Assembly (NCBI RefSeq): GCF_003443895.1 | Contig: NZ_QQOA01000021.1 | Coordinates: 62,001 to 126,000 of the forward strand | Direction of reading: 5' to 3' | Source: Paraburkholderia phosphatilytica | Lineage (GTDB): Bacteria; Pseudomonadota; Gammaproteobacteria; Burkholderiales; Burkholderiaceae | DNA length: 64,000 nucleotides | Part shown: piece by piece, positions 63,109-64,000 of the stretch | How positions within the stretch are numbered: position 1 is the stretch's first letter | Layout of the letters: every line of letters begins with the position of its first letter | The notes under the pieces: generated by a model | The model's database searches: none | Seen by the model: the letters and a program-made list of their open reading frames with translations, nothing else | What the model was told of the DNA's origin: nothing | Position numbers and translations under genes: made by a program

Positions 63109-64000
63109 ATGGTGTCGCTTCCCGCTTTCTTCAGTCGCACGCTTGGCCTGACTGCCGCGCAACGCGGCCGCGAATTGTCCAGCTCGTCGCCGCAGCATGA
63201 CGGCGAACGCTTCCAGAACGTGAAGCCGCGCCCTGAAGAGCGTTTGCGAAAGACGCTCGGCATTGCATGGAACGTGCTCTTCAACAAGCCGGACGACACC
63301 GTGCCGGCAGGCGCGTTGCCGGTGGATACTTTGACGCGCGCGCAGCTCGACGCTGCGCCCGACCGCAGCCTCTACCGCCTCGGTCATTCGACGATGCTGC
63401 TCAAGTTACGCGGCCAGTTCTGGCTGACCGATCCGGTATTCGCGGAACGTGCATCGCCGTTCAAGCGCCTGGGGCCCAAGCGCTTTCACGCGCCGCCGAT
63501 CGCGCTTGCCGATCTGCCGCCGCTGCGCGGTGTGATCCTGTCGCACGATCACTACGACCATCTGGACCGCGAAACGGTGCTCGCGCTAGCGGAAACCACC
63601 GAGATATTCCTGACGACGCTCGGCGTCGGCGACCGGCTGATCGAATGGGGCATCGAGGCGTCGAAGGTGCGGCAGTTCGACTGGTGGCAAGGCGTCGAAG
63701 TCGACGGTATCCAGTTCACCGCTACGCCCGCACAGCATTTTTCCGGACGCAGTCTGTTCGACGGCAACAGTACGCTGTGGGCCTCGTGGGTGATCGTCGA
63801 TGGCGATCTTCGCGTGTTCTTTAGCGGCGACACCGGCTACTTCGACGGCTTCCGGGCCATCGGCGAACGCCTGGGTCCGTTCGACGTCACGCTGATCGAG
63901 ACCGGCGCCTACGACGCACAGTGGCCTTACGTTCATATGCAGCCCGAAGAAACGGTGCAGGCGCATATCGATCTGCGCGGCCGCTGGCTCGTGCCGATTC
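63109..64000 (+). CDS. Metallo-beta-lactamase-fold hydrolase, partial (runs off window)
   Basis: The open frame from ATG 63109 continues to the window edge without a stop (at least 297 residues). The metal motif SHDHYDHLD (H146, H148, D150, H151) and the later FSGDTGYFDGF and ETGAYDAQWPYVHMQPEE segments mark the MBL fold, in the UlaG / N-acyl-phosphatidylethanolamine phospholipase D-like group. WLTDPVFAERASPF (about 104-117) is typical of that group. No signal peptide is obvious. Substrate unknown; gene incomplete here. Confidence 0.88.
   Translation, partial: MVSLPAFFSRTLGLTAAQRGRELSSSSPQHDGERFQNVKPRPEERLRKTLGIAWNVLFNKPDDTVPAGALPVDTLTRAQLDAAPDRSLYRLGHSTMLLKLRGQFWLTDPVFAERASPFKRLGPKRFHAPPIALADLPPLRGVILSHDHYDHLDRETVLALAETTEIFLTTLGVGDRLIEWGIEASKVRQFDWWQGVEVDGIQFTATPAQHFSGRSLFDGNSTLWASWVIVDGDLRVFFSGDTGYFDGFRAIGERLGPFDVTLIETGAYDAQWPYVHMQPEETVQAHIDLRGRWLVPI

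Overview
The window is GC-rich, densely coded DNA typical of Burkholderiaceae (Paraburkholderia, Caballeronia or a close relative). Supporting signs are the codon use, long runs of ATGA/GTGA-overlapping genes, ABC uptake and LysR modules side by side, and a cobalamin locus mixing CobG with CbiD and CbiG. I saw no rRNA, tRNA, CRISPR array or insertion sequence.

Layout. (1) 1-1945: kup potassium transporter, minus strand. (2) 2352-15134: an organosulfur or sulfonate scavenging region. It holds two SsuD-like flavin monooxygenases, a class II aldolase / thiol dioxygenase / four-domain rhodanese operon, a LysR regulator, an SsuA-like binding protein, an SfnB-like flavoprotein, and a minus-strand ABC uptake operon with two binding proteins. 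A near-identical 45-bp element lies upstream of both ends of this region. (3) 15266-16961: otsA behind an HU gene. (4) 17441-17786: remnant of a porin gene, then a TauD-family dioxygenase. (5) 18981-22083: glyoxalase-like protein, a two-subunit GMC dehydrogenase and a ribbon-helix-helix protein. (6) 22087-25661: ECF sigma / anti-sigma / DUF1295 / cyclopropane-synthase-like module, then a CDF-type transporter lacking its C-terminal domain. (7) 26901-33797: a double-length UvrA divergent from a hicAB toxin-antitoxin pair, with a textbook LexA box and an AT-rich inverted-repeat operator between them. (8) 33840-39838: LysR/SDR/tautomerase/aldo-keto reductase, MarC, and a DUF3311 plus monocarboxylate symporter pair. 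(9) 39951-48925: two divergent cobalamin operons, the plus-strand one led by an adenosylcobalamin riboswitch. (10) 49016-56372: chemoreceptor with a WETF tail, sugar ABC transporter and L-fuconate dehydratase. (11) 56472-62302: LysR, polar amino acid ABC transporter, aminotransferase and RraA/HMG-aldolase-like protein. (12) 62402-64000: TetR and a metallo-beta-lactamase-fold hydrolase cut by the window end.

How the parts work together. Regions 2 and 4 look like a sulfate-starvation response that imports organosulfur compounds, oxidises C-S bonds with reduced flavin or Fe(II) enzymes, and handles the released sulfur. Region 9 supplies much of corrin-ring assembly. Regions 10 and 11 are catabolic uptake modules in which the transporter sits beside the first metabolic enzymes. 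All functional statements come from reading translated sequence and recognised motifs; no database search was run.
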